The notes beneath the pieces were generated by a model, which saw only the letters and a list, made by a program, of their open reading frames with translations, made no database searches and had not been told where the DNA came from. From the NCBI GenBank assembly GCA_002423435.1, contig DIWE01000037.1, forward strand, positions 210,054-274,053: a DNA stretch of 64,000 nt. Reading direction: 5' to 3'. Shown in pieces: positions 52,278 to 61,685 of this stretch (its first letter is position 1; the number at the start of each line of letters is the position of its first letter). Both the position numbers and the translations under genes were made by a program. The stretch comes from Clostridiales bacterium UBA6114. GTDB taxonomy: Bacteria > Bacillota > Clostridia > Oscillospirales > Butyricicoccaceae.

Positions 52278-53174
52278 TTATCTGTTTCGGACGGCAAGCG
52301 TGTCTGCAAGCGCATACAAAAACGCGCCGTCGTTTAAGCTTTCGGCCGCGGCCTTTGCCCTCTTCGTGAGCGCGGATATCAGGCGGGAGCACTCCTTAGC
52401 GCCCAGGAGGGACATATACGTCGCCTTTTTTTGGCCTTCGTCGCTGCCCGTCGGCTTTCCGATCTCCTTTTCGTCGCCGAGAACGTCGAGCATGTCGTCC
52501 CTGATCTGAAACGCAAGTCCCAGGGCCGCGGCATACTCGTCCGCACGGCGGAGCGTTTCCTCGGGCGCGCCGGCAAGGATGCACCCCGCCCTGCATGCGC
52601 CCGCGATCAAAGCGCCGGTTTTCATAGAGTCCATCAGTTTCAGCTCATCGATTTCCGGCGTGCGGTTTTCAAGGCTTAAGTCGATCACCTGTCCGCCGAC
52701 CATTCCGAAAATCCCGGCTGCGCGCGCGATCTCAAAGGCAGCCCTTCGGACGAGATCGTCCCGGATCCGGCTTTTTCCGGGGTCGAGCATCAGCTCAAAC
52801 GCCGCGTTTAGAAGGCCGTCGCCGGAGAGCACCGCGAGAGCTTCGCCGAACACCTTGTGGTTTGTCGGCTTTCCCCTTCTCAGATCGTCATCGTCCATGC
52901 AGGGCAGATCGTCGTGAATCAGCGAATAGGTGTGAATCATCTCGAGCGCACAGGCAAAGGGCAGCGCCTCGTTAAGGTCGCCTCCCGATACCCTGCAAAA
53001 CTCCAGAAGAAGCGCCGGACGAAGCCGTTTGCCCCCGGCAAAGAGGCTGTACCTCATCGCTTTTAGTATCTCCCGCTGCTTTACGTCCGTCTCCGGCAAA
53101 TATGACTGGAGGGCTTCGTTGACAAGCTGCACATACCCGTTCAGCCTCTCCTCAAAATCCATCGCCACACACAT
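52278..53174 (-). CDS. ispA: Polyprenyl synthetase (farnesyl diphosphate synthase)
   Basis: IspA condenses IPP with DMAPP and GPP. The first Asp-rich motif is DDLPCMDDDD and the second is DDMLDVLGD, with GGKRLRP at the N-terminal side. The length, 298 residues, fits FPP synthase. The true start may be ATG 53174, GTG 53168 or ATG 53162, all close to AAAAGGGGAAG. It follows xseB directly, the normal order. Confidence 0.95.
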   Translation of the reverse strand: MCVAMDFEERLNGYVQLVNEALQSYLPETDVKQREILKAMRYSLFAGGKRLRPALLLEFCRVSGGDLNEALPFACALEMIHTYSLIHDDLPCMDDDDLRRGKPTNHKVFGEALAVLSGDGLLNAAFELMLDPGKSRIRDDLVRRAAFEIARAAGIFGMVGGQVIDLSLENRTPEIDELKLMDSMKTGALIAGACRAGCILAGAPEETLRRADEYAAALGLAFQIRDDMLDVLGDEKEIGKPTGSDEGQKKATYMSLLGAKECSRLISALTKRAKAAAESLNDGAFLYALADTLAVRNR

Positions 53175-53183
53175 CTTCCCCTT

Positions 53184-53420
53184 TTATTCGGCCTGTATGT
53201 TAAACGGCTGCTCCGACGGCGCCCCGTTTTTGCCCATAGTCAGAATCGTCACCTTTTGTTCCATGCGGTTTAAGACGTCGGTGCACTCCTTCATGAGCGT
53301 TACCGCTTCCTCATAAAGCGCAAGCGACGCCTCGATCGGCGCGTCGCCTTTTTCGAGGGCGGCAACGATCTCCTCGATCCGTTTCATCGAGCTTTCGAAT
53401 GTCTTTTTATTTTCCGCCAT
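53184..53420 (-). CDS. xseB: Exodeoxyribonuclease VII small subunit
   Basis: XseB is the small helical subunit of exonuclease VII. The 78-residue protein shows the family FESSMKRIEEIVAALEKGDA and the second helix SLALYEEAVTLMKEC. It overlaps the end of xseA by 14 bases, as is common for these genes. Confidence 0.95.
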   Translation of the reverse strand: MAENKKTFESSMKRIEEIVAALEKGDAPIEASLALYEEAVTLMKECTDVLNRMEQKVTILTMGKNGAPSEQPFNIQAE

Positions 53421-54630
53421 TTTCCTTCTCCAACCTTTCCTCGACCACGCACCGCGCGCCGCCTTTATAAAACCGCAGGAAAAGCGTATCTCCCCTGCGC
53501 ACGTCTTTTGCGTCCCGGACCACCTTTCCGCCGTCTAAAGACGCGATCGCATATCCGCGGGACAGCACCTTCAAGGGACTCATCGCGTGAAGCATCGCCG
53601 CGTCCTTCGCGACCCGTTCCTTTTGCGCGGCCAGGATGCGGTAGGCGGCGCTGTGCAGACGCTCGGACAGAAAGTCGAGCATCATGCGCCGCTCCCCGAT
53701 AAACCCCTCCGGGCTTTTCATCACGCGCCTGTTCTGAAAATCCGAGAGCTTTGCCCTGCACAGGCGCAGCCTGCTTATAAGGGACGTCTCCGAGCGCAGC
53801 CTGAGGTCAAAGAGCGTCCGCAAAAGCGCCTCCCTGTCCGGCACGGCGAGCTCGGCCGCATTTGACGGGGTGGCCGCGCGCACGTCGGCGATAAAATCCG
53901 CGACCGTCACGTCCGGCTCATGGCCGACGGCGGAAATGACCGGGATTTCGCAGTCAAAGACTGCCCTTGCGACCCGTTCGTCGTTAAAGGCCCACAAATC
54001 CTCGATCGAGCCTCCCCCCCGCCCCGCGATAATGAGATCGCAAAGCCTGTTTCGGCTCACAAAGCGGATCATCTCCGAAATTTCGCCGGGGGCTTCCTCT
54101 CCCTGGACGCGGACCGGACAGACGACGACATCGGCCGCCGGGAACCGCCTTTTCAGGATGCGCAGCATGTCGCGCACGGCAGCGCCGGTCGGCGACGTGA
54201 TCAGCGCGATCTTCGAGGGAAACCGCGGCAGTGCCTTTTTATATTCCGGGTTAAACAGGCCCTCAAGCCGCAGTTTTTCCTTGAGCTGTTCGAAAGCGAC
54301 ATACAAAGCGCCGAGACCGTCGGGCTGCATATCCTCGATATAGAGCTGGTACTGCCCGCTTTTGGGGAAAACGCCGACCCGTCCCAGGGCGATGACCTTC
54401 ATCCCGTTTTCCGGGCGGAATTTCAGACGGGAAGCGTCGAAGCGGAACATCGCGCAGTTGATCGACGCGCCCTCGTCCTTCAGCGTCAGGTAATGGTGCC
54501 CGGAGGTGTGCAGCTTATAGTTTGAGATCTCGCCCCGGACATAGACATGGGAAAAGGCGGGGTCGAGCTCGAAAAGCGCCTTGATGCGCATTGTGATTTC
54601 CGAAACGGTATAGACCGTTTTACCGTTCAT
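53407..54630 (-). CDS. xseA: Exodeoxyribonuclease VII large subunit
   Basis: XseA carries the nuclease activity that degrades single-stranded DNA. An N-terminal OB-fold (VYVRGEISNYKLHTSGHHY) is followed by the catalytic domain with GRGGGSIEDLWAFND and the VGHEPDVTVADFIADVRA motif. GGAGG is five bases before ATG 54630, giving 407 residues; the frame is open upstream to 54702. Confidence 0.96.
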   Translation of the reverse strand: MNGKTVYTVSEITMRIKALFELDPAFSHVYVRGEISNYKLHTSGHHYLTLKDEGASINCAMFRFDASRLKFRPENGMKVIALGRVGVFPKSGQYQLYIEDMQPDGLGALYVAFEQLKEKLRLEGLFNPEYKKALPRFPSKIALITSPTGAAVRDMLRILKRRFPAADVVVCPVRVQGEEAPGEISEMIRFVSRNRLCDLIIAGRGGGSIEDLWAFNDERVARAVFDCEIPVISAVGHEPDVTVADFIADVRAATPSNAAELAVPDREALLRTLFDLRLRSETSLISRLRLCRAKLSDFQNRRVMKSPEGFIGERRMMLDFLSERLHSAAYRILAAQKERVAKDAAMLHAMSPLKVLSRGYAIASLDGGKVVRDAKDVRRGDTLFLRFYKGGARCVVEERLEKENGGK

Positions 54631-54670
54631 ATAAACCTCCATTCGCTGCGGCGCATCGGATTCATACCGC

Positions 54671-55615
54671 TTAAGTGGCCTGCTCAGAGATCCGGCCGCC
54701 AAGCTTCAGCGATGCGAGAAACGCGGTGCCGAGGGCGTTGTCTCCTGAAAACTCCGCAGGGGCAAAAATCGCGCCAAGGCCCGAAAGCTCCCTTCGGATC
54801 AGGCTGTTTGCCATGACCCCGCCGGAGCAGAGGACCGGAAGGCGGTGTGTCAAAAGCGCCTTCTCCGTCGCCTCGGCCACGGCATTTGCGACGGTGCGCA
54901 CGACGAAATACGCGACCTCCCCGGGGGATGTATTTTTTTCGATCAGCTCTCTTGCCTTGTTTTCAGCCCCGGAAAGGGAAAAGAAGGAGCCGTCCGGCTT
55001 CGGCCGCATGCTCATTTTCAGAGAGGCTTCCCCCGACAGCCTGTCCAGCGCCGGGCCGGCCGGAAACGAAAGCCCGAGAAGGACGCCCGCGCGGTCGATG
55101 AGCTGTCCGGCGGAAAGATCCTTTGTCCCGCCGATTACGGACACGTCAAAAATATGCTCCGGGTGCGGCCCGACCAGGAGAAGCTCGCTTGTCCCGCCCG
55201 AAAGATGCCATGCGAGAAACCCGGCGTTTAAGAGGTCCCTTCGGCCGGAAGTGAGCACCGCGGAGGCAATATGGCCCTCCTGGTGCGAAAAGGCGAAAAA
55301 CGGAACGTGGAGGGCGTCGGCCGTCATGCGCCCCGCCGTGACGCCCGCGAGAAAGCAGGGCATGTACGAGCCCTCATTTCGCCTCGGCGCGTACGATGCG
55401 CCGACGGCGGCGAAGGAGCCGTATCGCTCAAACATGGGCTTTGCAACCTCGGGCAGCGCTTTTACGTGCAGAAACAGAGCGTCGTTTTGCCGAAGCCCCC
55501 GCTCCCCCGGCCGCACCTCCAGGAACCGGCCGTCTGAAAGGAAGGCGTCCCCTTCCTCATATACGGCGACCGACGTTTTGTAGTTGCTCGTGTCAAAGCC
55601 GAGGACTGCGCTCAT
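54671..55615 (-). CDS. TsaD/Kae1-like protein (peptidase M22 family paralogue)
   Basis: An ASKHA-fold protein related to TsaD, the tRNA threonylcarbamoyl transferase. It retains LGFDTSNYKTSVAV, the metal-binding HQEGHIASA and GGVMANSLIRREL, but at 314 residues and with low overall similarity it is probably a paralogue rather than TsaD itself. It is found in this place (nusB side, before xseA) in several Oscillospirales. Its target is unknown. It overlaps nusB by four bases. Confidence 0.8.
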   Translation of the reverse strand: MSAVLGFDTSNYKTSVAVYEEGDAFLSDGRFLEVRPGERGLRQNDALFLHVKALPEVAKPMFERYGSFAAVGASYAPRRNEGSYMPCFLAGVTAGRMTADALHVPFFAFSHQEGHIASAVLTSGRRDLLNAGFLAWHLSGGTSELLLVGPHPEHIFDVSVIGGTKDLSAGQLIDRAGVLLGLSFPAGPALDRLSGEASLKMSMRPKPDGSFFSLSGAENKARELIEKNTSPGEVAYFVVRTVANAVAEATEKALLTHRLPVLCSGGVMANSLIRRELSGLGAIFAPAEFSGDNALGTAFLASLKLGGRISEQAT

Positions 55616-56067
55616 TTCGGGCGCTCCTCGCGGTAGAAGGTGCCGAGGACACCGTTTATGAAGGAGGCGGCTTCCGGCGAGTCGTACGCCTTTGCGAGCT
55701 CGACCGCCTCGTTGATCGAGGCCGAATCCGGGATGCCGGGCATATAGAGCATTTCATACATCGAGATGCGCATAATACAGACGGAGATACGGGAGATGCG
55801 GTTAAAGTTCCAGCCCTTGGTATACTTCTCGATATAGGCGTCAAGCTCGGCCAGATGGCGGTCGACGCCTGTAACCACCTCGTTGAGATACGCAAGCTGC
55901 GCCTCGGGAAGCCCGTCCCTGAAATTTTCATGCTCCGCGGCGAGCGAGCGCAGAAATTCCTCCGACAGATAATCGCTTATCGTCGACTCCGCGTCCTTTT
56001 CCGTGAAGCTCATGGAGAAAATATTGTGCAGGGCCATCTCCCGCGCCGTTCTTCTGCTCATCGGCAC
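55612..56067 (-). CDS. nusB: Transcription antitermination factor NusB
   Basis: NusB binds boxA with NusE (S10) in rRNA antitermination. The 151-residue helical protein has the family start SRRTAREMALHNIFSM and the C-terminal block IPDSASINEAVELAKAYDSPEAASFINGVLG. It is the first gene of the nusB-tsaD-like-xseA-xseB-ispA run. The gap to the Asp23 gene (56068-56355) contains the terminator at 56233. Confidence 0.95.
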   Translation of the reverse strand: MPMSRRTAREMALHNIFSMSFTEKDAESTISDYLSEEFLRSLAAEHENFRDGLPEAQLAYLNEVVTGVDRHLAELDAYIEKYTKGWNFNRISRISVCIMRISMYEMLYMPGIPDSASINEAVELAKAYDSPEAASFINGVLGTFYREERPK

Positions 56068-56232
56068 CTGTCCTTTTGGTATTTTTGGTATTTATTGAAT
56101 ATCCCAGTCAATTATACACACGTGCGGCAAAAAAAGAAACCCTTATCTGAAAAGGAATCCGGGCTTTGTTCGAAAAATCCCTGCGCCCGTATTATGGGTA
56201 AGCCTGCGCGGAAAAATACGGATGCACACAAA

Positions 56233-56266
56233 AAAGGGCGGGAAAAATGGATTTTTCCCGTCCTTT
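56233..56266 (-). terminator. Terminator downstream of the Asp23-family gene
   Basis: A 16-bp stem (AAAGGGCGGGAAAAAT with ATTTTTCCCGTCCTTT) with a two-base loop, followed on the minus strand by TTTTTTTG. A second weaker stem (GCGCCCTTT with AAGGGGCG) lies at 56317-56346. Confidence 0.85.
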
Positions 56267-56355
56267 GTCAGAACGACAACGTTTTCGATAATGAAACACA
56301 AGGGATACCGGCATAAGCGCCCTTTCGAGGATACATAAAGGGGCGTTTTTCCGGT

Positions 56356-56748
56356 TTAAGCCTTCTGCTTTGAGTCCGCCTCGCGGTCAAAGGAGATACC
56401 GGTGACATGGATATTTGCCTCTTTCACGCGAAGGCCGGTCATGGATTCAACCGCCGTGATGACGCTCTCCTGGACCTTGCCCGCGACCTCGCAGATGACA
56501 TGGCCATATTTGATCAGGAGATAAATATCAATGGAAACCTCGTCGCCTGAAAACTGTATTTTTACCCCTTTGGACAAATTTCTTTTCCCGAGAAGCTCGG
56601 CGATATCGGAACCGAAACCCGACGAAAGGGAGCTTACCCCGCCGACCTCGCTCGCGGCAAGGGCCGCAATCGACGCGATCACATCCTCGGAAATCCGGAC
56701 GCTTCCCTGTTCCTGGACTGACGCCCAATAATCTTTGTTATCGGCCAT
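56356..56748 (-). CDS. Asp23/Gls24 family envelope stress response protein
   Basis: A 130-residue cytoplasmic protein of the alkaline-shock/Gls24 family with VRISEDVIASIAALAASEV and the MTGLRVKEANIHVTGISF C-terminal block. Family members are associated with the membrane and envelope stress. GAGGTGG precedes the ATG at 56748. It lies between the spoIIIA operon and nusB, a regular place in Clostridia. Confidence 0.93.
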   Translation of the reverse strand: MADNKDYWASVQEQGSVRISEDVIASIAALAASEVGGVSSLSSGFGSDIAELLGKRNLSKGVKIQFSGDEVSIDIYLLIKYGHVICEVAGKVQESVITAVESMTGLRVKEANIHVTGISFDREADSKQKA

Positions 56749-56842
56749 ATGTTCCACCTCTCTCACACGGATTCTAACACATTTTCATGAAAAATAAAAG
56801 TCATTTTTTAAGAATATGTGATCGGAGAGGTCTAAAGCTTAA

Positions 56843-57430
56843 TCAGTGGGTCTCGATGATTTTGATCTGGTCGGCGCTCACCGACGCCTCATCCATCACG
56901 ATATCCTGGATTTTGGCAGCGTCCTGATCCTTAAGGCCGTCGGCCGGCGATTTAACGACGACGGTGACCTTATTGTCGCTGATCGACACCACGCAGTCCT
57001 GGTATCCCTTTGCGACGATCAGGTTTTCGATCCTGGATTCGCGGACGGCTGCCGCCGCCATCGCCGAAAGGTCGGCCGCCGCTTTGTCGCGGCTCTGCGC
57101 ATCCACCTTTTCATCGGCCGCCGTCTCCTTTAAGATGCTCATCGCCTCGTCGCGCGCGCGCTGTCTGGTAAGCCGCGCGCGGGCAAAATAGCCGCTGTCG
57201 TCCTCGGCCGCCGAGGGGTTCTCATCGGCCGCCTCCGAACCTGTGGAGTCCTCACTCGCATCCGGGCTTTCCACAAGCTGCGCTTGGCCCAGGATCTTCC
57301 CCGCCTCGGCGTCGCTCGCCACAGACAAATCCTCCTCGGGAGTCCGCGTATAACTCCAGTTTAAGTAGACGGCCACACAAAGCATCAGGACAACGACCGC
57401 GCCGACCGCACTGCCTTTCTTTATGACCAT
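56843..57430 (-). CDS. spoIIIAH: Stage III sporulation protein AH
   Basis: SpoIIIAH is the mother-cell membrane protein that binds forespore SpoIIQ to form the feeding-tube channel. One N-terminal membrane helix (about 8-25), an acidic linker and a C-terminal YscJ/FliF-like ring domain (about 115-190) are visible. The length of 195 residues is close to the B. subtilis protein (218). It is the last gene of the complete spoIIIA operon. Confidence 0.92.
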   Translation of the reverse strand: MVIKKGSAVGAVVVLMLCVAVYLNWSYTRTPEEDLSVASDAEAGKILGQAQLVESPDASEDSTGSEAADENPSAAEDDSGYFARARLTRQRARDEAMSILKETAADEKVDAQSRDKAAADLSAMAAAAVRESRIENLIVAKGYQDCVVSISDNKVTVVVKSPADGLKDQDAAKIQDIVMDEASVSADQIKIIETH

Positions 57431-57444
57431 GTTCCATATCCTCC

Positions 57445-57993
57445 TTAATTTTTCATTTTAATGACAGTTATATTATCAGACGTAATTCCGGTGAGAGAAC
57501 GGATCGCCTCCGTGATTGCAAGCATGATATTCGGATTGTCCGCTCCGTCGCATACGACGAGGGCTCCCCGGAATTCCGGATAATACTCCTTGATGGTCAG
57601 CGGGACCTCGCCTCCCGAGTCCGATGATAAGACCATCGGCCTCGAGTCGCTGTCCTTTTCGTAGGATGTGCCAGCGCCCCCTCCTCCGTCGCGCAGGCTT
57701 TCGCTTTTATCGAGCGCGTAAACCGACTCCGCACCCGATTTTAAGGTAAGGGCGACCTTTACCCTTCCCACGCCGTCAATGGAGGTAAACAGCTCTTCCA
57801 GCCTTTTTTCCTCCGCCTGCAGATCAAACGCGGAAGACTGATTTTCTGACTTTGGCTGCGGCGTTTCCTTTTTCGTCCCTCCCGACGGCAGAAGCATCAG
57901 AACGAGCCCAAAAAGAAGAATCAGGGCCGCGTATTTATATTTCATCGCAAGTTCCAGCACCGGCTTTATTTTGACCGTCACGTTCCTTTTCAC
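57445..57993 (-). CDS. spoIIIAG: Stage III sporulation protein AG
   Basis: SpoIIIAG forms a large ring in the mother-cell side of the channel. It has one membrane helix (about 18-37) and a C-terminal ring-building motif domain (GVGRVKVALTLKSG to the end). A beta-hairpin-rich insertion (about 110-135) is short here. The 182-residue length is at the low end for the family. Confidence 0.9.
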   Translation of the reverse strand: MKRNVTVKIKPVLELAMKYKYAALILLFGLVLMLLPSGGTKKETPQPKSENQSSAFDLQAEEKRLEELFTSIDGVGRVKVALTLKSGAESVYALDKSESLRDGGGGAGTSYEKDSDSRPMVLSSDSGGEVPLTIKEYYPEFRGALVVCDGADNPNIMLAITEAIRSLTGITSDNITVIKMKN

Positions 57994-58487
57994 CTGCCTT
58001 TATGCTCCTGGCTTGAAACCGGCACGCCGCATTCCTGCGCAATCAGCGCGCCGATTTTTCGGGCCTGGTCTTCCGTCGGTTTTTCCGGGTATAGGATCGT
58101 TGCCGACTCGATCTGAAAAACGTCGTTTTCGTCGATCACTGCCTTGAAGGTTACGCTGCATTTAATCTGATATAAAGACTGCGCCTTTTCCTCTATGTAT
58201 TCGGACATCTGAGCGGCGACTGCGCTTTTTATGAGCGTCTGCTGCTTTTTTACCCCTGTCTGCGTGATCTCCCCGATCTCCCTCTTAAGCGCCGATCCGG
58301 GCAGGGAGACGCCGATTCCGTCGCCCTTTCCGGCAAGGGGGGTCAGGATGGCAAGAATCAGAACAAGCGAGCCCGCAATGCGCGTGATTTCCTTCATCGC
58401 CTTCGTCCTTGCAAGCGACGAGGCGATGGATGCGATGATCGCGGTGGCGGTTACCGCACAGATCATTCCGCCGATCGTGCCGGTCAT
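57990..58487 (-). CDS. spoIIIAF: Stage III sporulation protein AF
   Basis: A two-helix membrane protein (about 5-28 and 34-50) with a C-terminal soluble domain (about 85-160) like that of SpoIIIAG/AH. The start at 58487 (MTGTIGGMICAV) overlaps the stop of spoIIIAE by four bases; an upstream frame to 58619 is not supported. The length is 165 residues. Confidence 0.88.
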   Translation of the reverse strand: MTGTIGGMICAVTATAIIASIASSLARTKAMKEITRIAGSLVLILAILTPLAGKGDGIGVSLPGSALKREIGEITQTGVKKQQTLIKSAVAAQMSEYIEEKAQSLYQIKCSVTFKAVIDENDVFQIESATILYPEKPTEDQARKIGALIAQECGVPVSSQEHKGR

Positions 58488-59611
58488 ACGGGCTTTAAGA
58501 AGGCGATCGCCATGATCAGCGATATGCAAAAGAGCAGCAGGCAACCGCCGAGCATCCCGAAGGCCAGACCAAAGCTTCCCCCGATTCCGTCCATCAGATC
58601 GCCGAGCTCCTTGCTGCACACGGGAGCGGAGAGCGCAGCCGCGGCCTTGTAGATCAGATAGTGGACTCCGGTCAGGATCAGCGGCGTCAGGCAGATCGCA
58701 AGAATCGCAAGCATACCGTAGATGCCGATCGAGTTTTTCAGGATTCCCGCCCCGGCGATCATGCTCTCGGAAGCGTCGCCGACAATCGACCCGACGACGG
58801 GAAGCGCGCCCGACACGGCGAATTTCAGCGTTTTAACGGCGAAGGCGTCGGCGCTTCCGGCGACGGCGCCGCTGATACCGATATAAGCGACAAACACCGT
58901 GAGAATCAGCTTCAGCGCTGTGGTGCACAGCCATTTGACAAAATCGGCGCTTTTTTTCAAAAGGTCGTTCGACAGCGCGGCATTAGCTGCTATTAACGCA
59001 ATATACGCATAGACAAGCGGCAATATGACACGGTTTATGACGGTTATGAAAATTTGGGAAAAAAGCATCGTCGCAAAGCACTGCGCGCCGCCCGAGGCGG
59101 GCATTCCCGCCATCGCGGCCGACGTCGCGACGGCCGGCATCAGCACCTTGGAAAACACCGACACGTCCGAGATTGCCGTCGAGCAAAGCCCGAGCATCGA
59201 CCGGACATTGCCGACCGACGCGAGCGTGATCGCCGCGGCACCGGCCAAGTTTACGTAGTTCGTCGGACCGCCGCCAAGGGAGCCCGCCGAAAGGACGCTG
59301 CCGCAGACACCGCACAGCGACGCGATCGCAAAAAGCGAAAAGGCGGTGGAGATCGCCGTCCGGAACACGTTTGGGAGCCTGGAGTTCGCGCTTTCAAGGA
59401 GCTTTCCGAACGACTCCTCAAGATCGACGCCGTCGGAGACGTCGATCGAGCTCATCTCCCGTCTCGCGCTTTCCGGAAGCGCGCGTGAAAGGTCCTCGAC
59501 GCCGGCGGCTTTCGCCTGCTCTTCGGTGAAGGCCGCCGCCGCTTCCATGGAAAACAGCATAAACAGAAAAAGCAGAAATAGCGCGATAATCAGGAACTGT
59601 TTCATTTTCAT
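58484..59611 (-). CDS. spoIIIAE: Stage III sporulation protein AE
   Basis: A polytopic membrane component of the SpoIIIA-SpoIIQ channel. It has an N-terminal signal or anchor segment (IIALFLLFLFMLFS) and about seven further hydrophobic segments in 375 residues, including FSQIFITVINRVILPLVYAY. The family length is about 390-400. Confidence 0.93.
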   Translation of the reverse strand: MKMKQFLIIALFLLFLFMLFSMEAAAAFTEEQAKAAGVEDLSRALPESARREMSSIDVSDGVDLEESFGKLLESANSRLPNVFRTAISTAFSLFAIASLCGVCGSVLSAGSLGGGPTNYVNLAGAAAITLASVGNVRSMLGLCSTAISDVSVFSKVLMPAVATSAAMAGMPASGGAQCFATMLFSQIFITVINRVILPLVYAYIALIAANAALSNDLLKKSADFVKWLCTTALKLILTVFVAYIGISGAVAGSADAFAVKTLKFAVSGALPVVGSIVGDASESMIAGAGILKNSIGIYGMLAILAICLTPLILTGVHYLIYKAAAALSAPVCSKELGDLMDGIGGSFGLAFGMLGGCLLLFCISLIMAIAFLKPV

Positions 59612-59635
59612 TCTCCATTTTTTTAAACATCGGCA

Positions 59636-60022
59636 TCAGACGAGGGATAAAATCAGCGACAATACCTGCGTAAAAAGCGGGAGGGCGATCAAAACCGCCG
59701 AGATCACGCCCAGAAGCTCGGCCGCGTATGAGAGCGTGCCCTCGTTTGCGTCCTTGCAAAGCTGCGACGCGATGCCGGTCACAATCGAGACCCCGACGAT
59801 TTTAATAAGCGGCAGGATCGTCTCGTTTTTAAGCGACGAGTATCCGCTCATCTCCCTCAAAAACGCTGTCACCGTCTGAATCTCCGAAAGGAGCGAAATG
59901 AGCATCAATGTCACGGCCGCGAGCGAGATCAGAAACGCGGTCAGGGGATTGTCCTTTTTCACGATCAGCGCCAGAACCGCCGAAAGGACCGCAACCGGAA
60001 TCAGTCTTACAAGGCCATCCAT
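59636..60022 (-). CDS. spoIIIAD: Stage III sporulation protein AD
   Basis: A 128-residue membrane protein with four hydrophobic segments, family SpoIIIAC/AD. The sequence ends with VLSLILSLV. It follows spoIIIAC by three bases. Confidence 0.92.
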   Translation of the reverse strand: MDGLVRLIPVAVLSAVLALIVKKDNPLTAFLISLAAVTLMLISLLSEIQTVTAFLREMSGYSSLKNETILPLIKIVGVSIVTGIASQLCKDANEGTLSYAAELLGVISAVLIALPLFTQVLSLILSLV

Positions 60023-60025
60023 CGC

Positions 60026-60220
60026 TCAAAACCCGAACACGGTCTTGATATAGGTAAAAAGCCGGTTGATTTCCTGCAAAAGGATCATCAAAACGACGAT
60101 CAGCCCCGCAAGCGTCGTCATCAGCGCCTGTTCCTCCCTGCCGGAACGGATCAGAAGCTGGTTTAGGACAGCGACGACAATCCCGATTGCGGCAACCTTG
60201 AAAATCAAATCCACCTGCAT
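60026..60220 (-). CDS. spoIIIAC: Stage III sporulation protein AC
   Basis: A 64-residue membrane protein with two hydrophobic segments (about 6-22 and 34-50), typical of SpoIIIAC (68 residues in B. subtilis). It is related to SpoIIIAD. Confidence 0.92.
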   Translation of the reverse strand: MQVDLIFKVAAIGIVVAVLNQLLIRSGREEQALMTTLAGLIVVLMILLQEINRLFTYIKTVFGF

Positions 60221-60230
60221 AAACTTCCTC

Positions 60231-60746
60231 CTATAACGTAACCAGCACCAGTACGATGCCGAGCATAATTCCCATTGTTTTATAAAGCCTGCCGCGCTGG
60301 TCGTGGTCCTCGCAGGCTTTCGTCCTCGCCTCTTCCAGACGGCAGATCACCTGCTTAAGCTTCGCGCTCTGCTCTTCCGCGCCGTAGCGCCCAAGTACCG
60401 GCGAAAGCTCGTTTAATACCGCCGCGTCCTCCGGGTAAAACCCGGACTTTGCGGCCTTTTCCCTGAGCACTCCGGAAAAAGCGTCTGCAAAGGATTCGCC
60501 GCCTTTTGCGAGAGCCTCATAGGTTTCCGAAAAAAGGGCGGACGCCGGAGCGGCGGCGTTGCAGGACAGGAACAAAAACGCCTCCGGAATCGGGGTCAGA
60601 AGATTTCCGATTTCCGCCTTCAGAATTTCAAGCGCAGGCAGGATGCTCGAGAGTGCGCGGATTCGCAGCGACAGCCTCCGTTCGGCCAGAAACCCGAACG
60701 ACGCGCAGGCAAGGATAATTAGGATCGCGCCGATTGCCCTAAGCAT
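60231..60746 (-). CDS. spoIIIAB: Stage III sporulation protein AB
   Basis: A 171-residue protein with a hydrophobic segment at each end and a helical cytoplasmic domain between, resembling GspF/T2SS platform proteins. It has the same length as the B. subtilis protein. It overlaps spoIIIAA by eight bases. Confidence 0.92.
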   Translation of the reverse strand: MLRAIGAILIILACASFGFLAERRLSLRIRALSSILPALEILKAEIGNLLTPIPEAFLFLSCNAAAPASALFSETYEALAKGGESFADAFSGVLREKAAKSGFYPEDAAVLNELSPVLGRYGAEEQSAKLKQVICRLEEARTKACEDHDQRGRLYKTMGIMLGIVLVLVTL

Positions 60747-61665
60747 AATCTCCCTCTTTCAGTCTGAAAAGCTCATATTGGCGCTCGTCACCGCTCCTTC
60801 TGATAAAAACAAGATTCCGAAAGGCGCCCGACTCGATCAGCGTGCGGTACATCGGCTTTTCCCGGACGTCGCGAATATCTTCGGCGTGCGCCGTCGCAAG
60901 AGGTATCACTCCGCAGTTTAACGCGCCGAGCAGCGCCTGCGTGTCCTCCTTCATCGTGATTTCGTCGAGAGCGACAATCTGCGGGTTCATCGTGCGGATC
61001 AGGATCATTATGGCCACGTCCTTCGGACAGGAGTCTATAACGTCGGTCTGTTCTCCGAGATCGAACTGCGGGCGGCCTCTGAAGGTGCCCGCGAGCTCGG
61101 AACGCTCGTCCGCGACTCCGACCCGGTAGGTTTTCGAAAGCACTCTGATCATGTCCCGGAGGAGCGTCGTCTTGCCGACGCCCGGCATAGATGCGATCAG
61201 CGTGCCGCGGAATTCGCCGCCGTTTCTGATCTGACGGACAAGCTCTTCCGAAATTCCCTTGATTTCCTTTGCGACCCGGATCGACAGCGACGAATAGTCC
61301 TTAAACCCCACGACCTCGCCGTCCTTTACAATGGCGCTGCCGCAGATTCCGATCCGGTGGCCGCCGCTGATTGTGACAAACCCGTTTTTCAGCGTGTTGG
61401 CATAGGAGTGGATCGACGACTGGGTTGCCCTGTCCAGAACGTAAAGGATGTCCTCTTTCGTCACCGGCAGCGCTCTTCCGTCCCGGGCGCACACCGGCAT
61501 TTCCCCGCCGGAGCAAAGCGCCGAAAAGGACCGGCCTGTGCGGAGCCTCAGCTCCGAGATATCGCAGCGCGTCTTCGCACCGAGCGTCTCCAGAGCGATC
61601 CGATACGCGGGCGGCAGAACATCCGATGCGGATTTGAGCCGGGATGCGAAGTAATCTTCCTGCAC
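60739..61665 (-). CDS. spoIIIAA: Stage III sporulation protein AA, ATPase
   Basis: The cytoplasmic secretion-type ATPase of the channel. It has the P-loop SMPGVGKTTLL (about 156-166) and the Walker B-like PQIVALDEITMKEDTQAL, plus an N-terminal domain. The length, 308 residues, is standard. GTG start with GGAAGGTG upstream. It is the first gene of the operon. Confidence 0.95.
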   Translation of the reverse strand: MQEDYFASRLKSASDVLPPAYRIALETLGAKTRCDISELRLRTGRSFSALCSGGEMPVCARDGRALPVTKEDILYVLDRATQSSIHSYANTLKNGFVTISGGHRIGICGSAIVKDGEVVGFKDYSSLSIRVAKEIKGISEELVRQIRNGGEFRGTLIASMPGVGKTTLLRDMIRVLSKTYRVGVADERSELAGTFRGRPQFDLGEQTDVIDSCPKDVAIMILIRTMNPQIVALDEITMKEDTQALLGALNCGVIPLATAHAEDIRDVREKPMYRTLIESGAFRNLVFIRRSGDERQYELFRLKEGDYA

Positions 61666-61685
61666 GTCTTTTCACCTTCCACTAA

